25,428 bases of DNA, from assembly GCA_964536025.1 (NCBI GenBank), contig CAZHXA010000030.1, positions 1 through 25,428 of the forward strand, in the 5' to 3' direction. This document shows, in pieces, positions 25,292-25,428 of the stretch. Every line of letters begins with the position of its first letter. Within the stretch, counting starts at the first letter, position 1. The position numbers and the translations under genes were made by a program. This stretch comes from RGIG4576 sp964536025. GTDB taxonomy: Bacteria; Bacteroidota; Bacteroidia; Bacteroidales; Muribaculaceae. A model generated the notes under the pieces. The model saw only the letters and a list, made by a program, of their open reading frames with translations, had not been told where the DNA came from and did no database searches.

Positions 25292-25310
25292 CCTATTTTG
25301 ACCAATAAGC
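25292..25310 (-). repeat. Copy 2 of the 19-20 base repeat (partner at 8770-8789)
   Basis: The minus strand reads GCTTATTGGTCAAAATAGG, equal to 8770-8789 apart from one A fewer in the A run. Both copies touch a hairpin, here on the 3' side and at the first copy on the 5' side. Confidence 0.45.
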
Positions 25311-25340
25311 CCCAATCGCTATGAACTGGATTTTTGGCAA

Positions 25341-25375
25341 ATAAAGAAGTCGCTGAATTTCAGCGACTTCTTTAT
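25341..25375. terminator. Strong, probably bidirectional terminator hairpin
   Basis: ATAAAGAAGTCGCTGA (25341-25356) pairs perfectly with 25360-25375 around the 3-base loop ATT. The stem's A-rich and T-rich ends give short U runs on both strands. It lies just past the possible minus-strand gene end at 25398, which it would terminate. Confidence 0.75.
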
Positions 25376-25397
25376 AGTTGTTTCTAATTCGTTGCGG

Positions 25398-25428
25398 TTA
25401 ATTGGATATATCACTTGCCGATGCAGAA
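25398..25428 (-). CDS. Possible 3' end of a gene entering from the right edge
   Basis: Reading in from the window edge on the minus strand, one frame gives SASASDISN followed by TAA at 25398-25400. The only support is the strong terminator 23 bases further on. Only nine residues are visible, so nothing can be said about the product. Confidence 0.25.
   Translation of the reverse strand, partial: SASASDISN

Noticed and set aside
1..25428. CRISPR array, tRNA, rRNA or intact transposase/integrase
   Set aside because: No regularly spaced repeats, tRNA-like or rRNA-like sequences, and no transposase or integrase motifs were seen on either strand by eye.

Overview
The window looks like a chromosomal segment of an AT-rich member of the Bacteroidales (phylum Bacteroidota). 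Three things point there. Several genes are preceded by the Bacteroidota promoter form, a TTTG element about 20 bases upstream of TAnnTTTG (best at 2291-2322 and 9434-9465). Most genes lack a clear Shine-Dalgarno sequence. The gene content is typical: purL-purH joined to mreB-mreC-mreD-mrdA-rodA, a carboxynorspermidine decarboxylase, a type B ribosomal protein L31 and a long RodA. The family or genus cannot be fixed from the sequence alone.

Layout. 79-4475: a TPR-repeat protein of unknown role and a secreted or periplasmic M3 metallopeptidase, each with its own promoter, closed by a strong terminator at 4501-4535. 4607-8582: a likely five-gene operon with dCMP deaminase, S41 (C-terminal processing) protease, 5-formyltetrahydrofolate cyclo-ligase, a hemerythrin-fold protein that appears to have lost its metal ligands, and a LuxR-type regulator whose receiver-like half lacks an obvious phosphoacceptor aspartate. 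8583-8859: a non-coding stretch with a palindrome, three short GAA-loop hairpins and a short sequence that recurs inverted near the window end. 8860-9120: L31 on the minus strand. 9491-12189: nspC (+) converging with, and overlapping, an FAD-dependent oxidoreductase (-).

12291-23352: a tightly packed plus-strand cluster joining late purine synthesis (PurL, PurH) to the cell-elongation machinery (MreB, MreC, MreD, PBP2, RodA). mreC, mrdA and rodA use GTG starts, and mreD, mrdA and rodA overlap the gene before them.

23353-25428: an accessory, partly decayed region. A minus-strand scar joins the first ~30 codons of a mobile-element helix-turn-helix (excisionase-like) protein to the C-terminal part of a DUF262/DUF1524 (GmrSD-like) restriction-family protein; the latter has two in-frame TAA codons. 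Next come an intact HNH endonuclease gene, a short unrecognised ORF, a 16-bp perfect hairpin and a strong terminator. No intact integrase, CRISPR array, tRNA or rRNA was seen. The best candidates for something undescribed are the ligand-less hemerythrin/aspartate-less LuxR pair, the hairpin cluster at 8641-8789, and the scarred defence or mobile-element remnant at 23537-23999.
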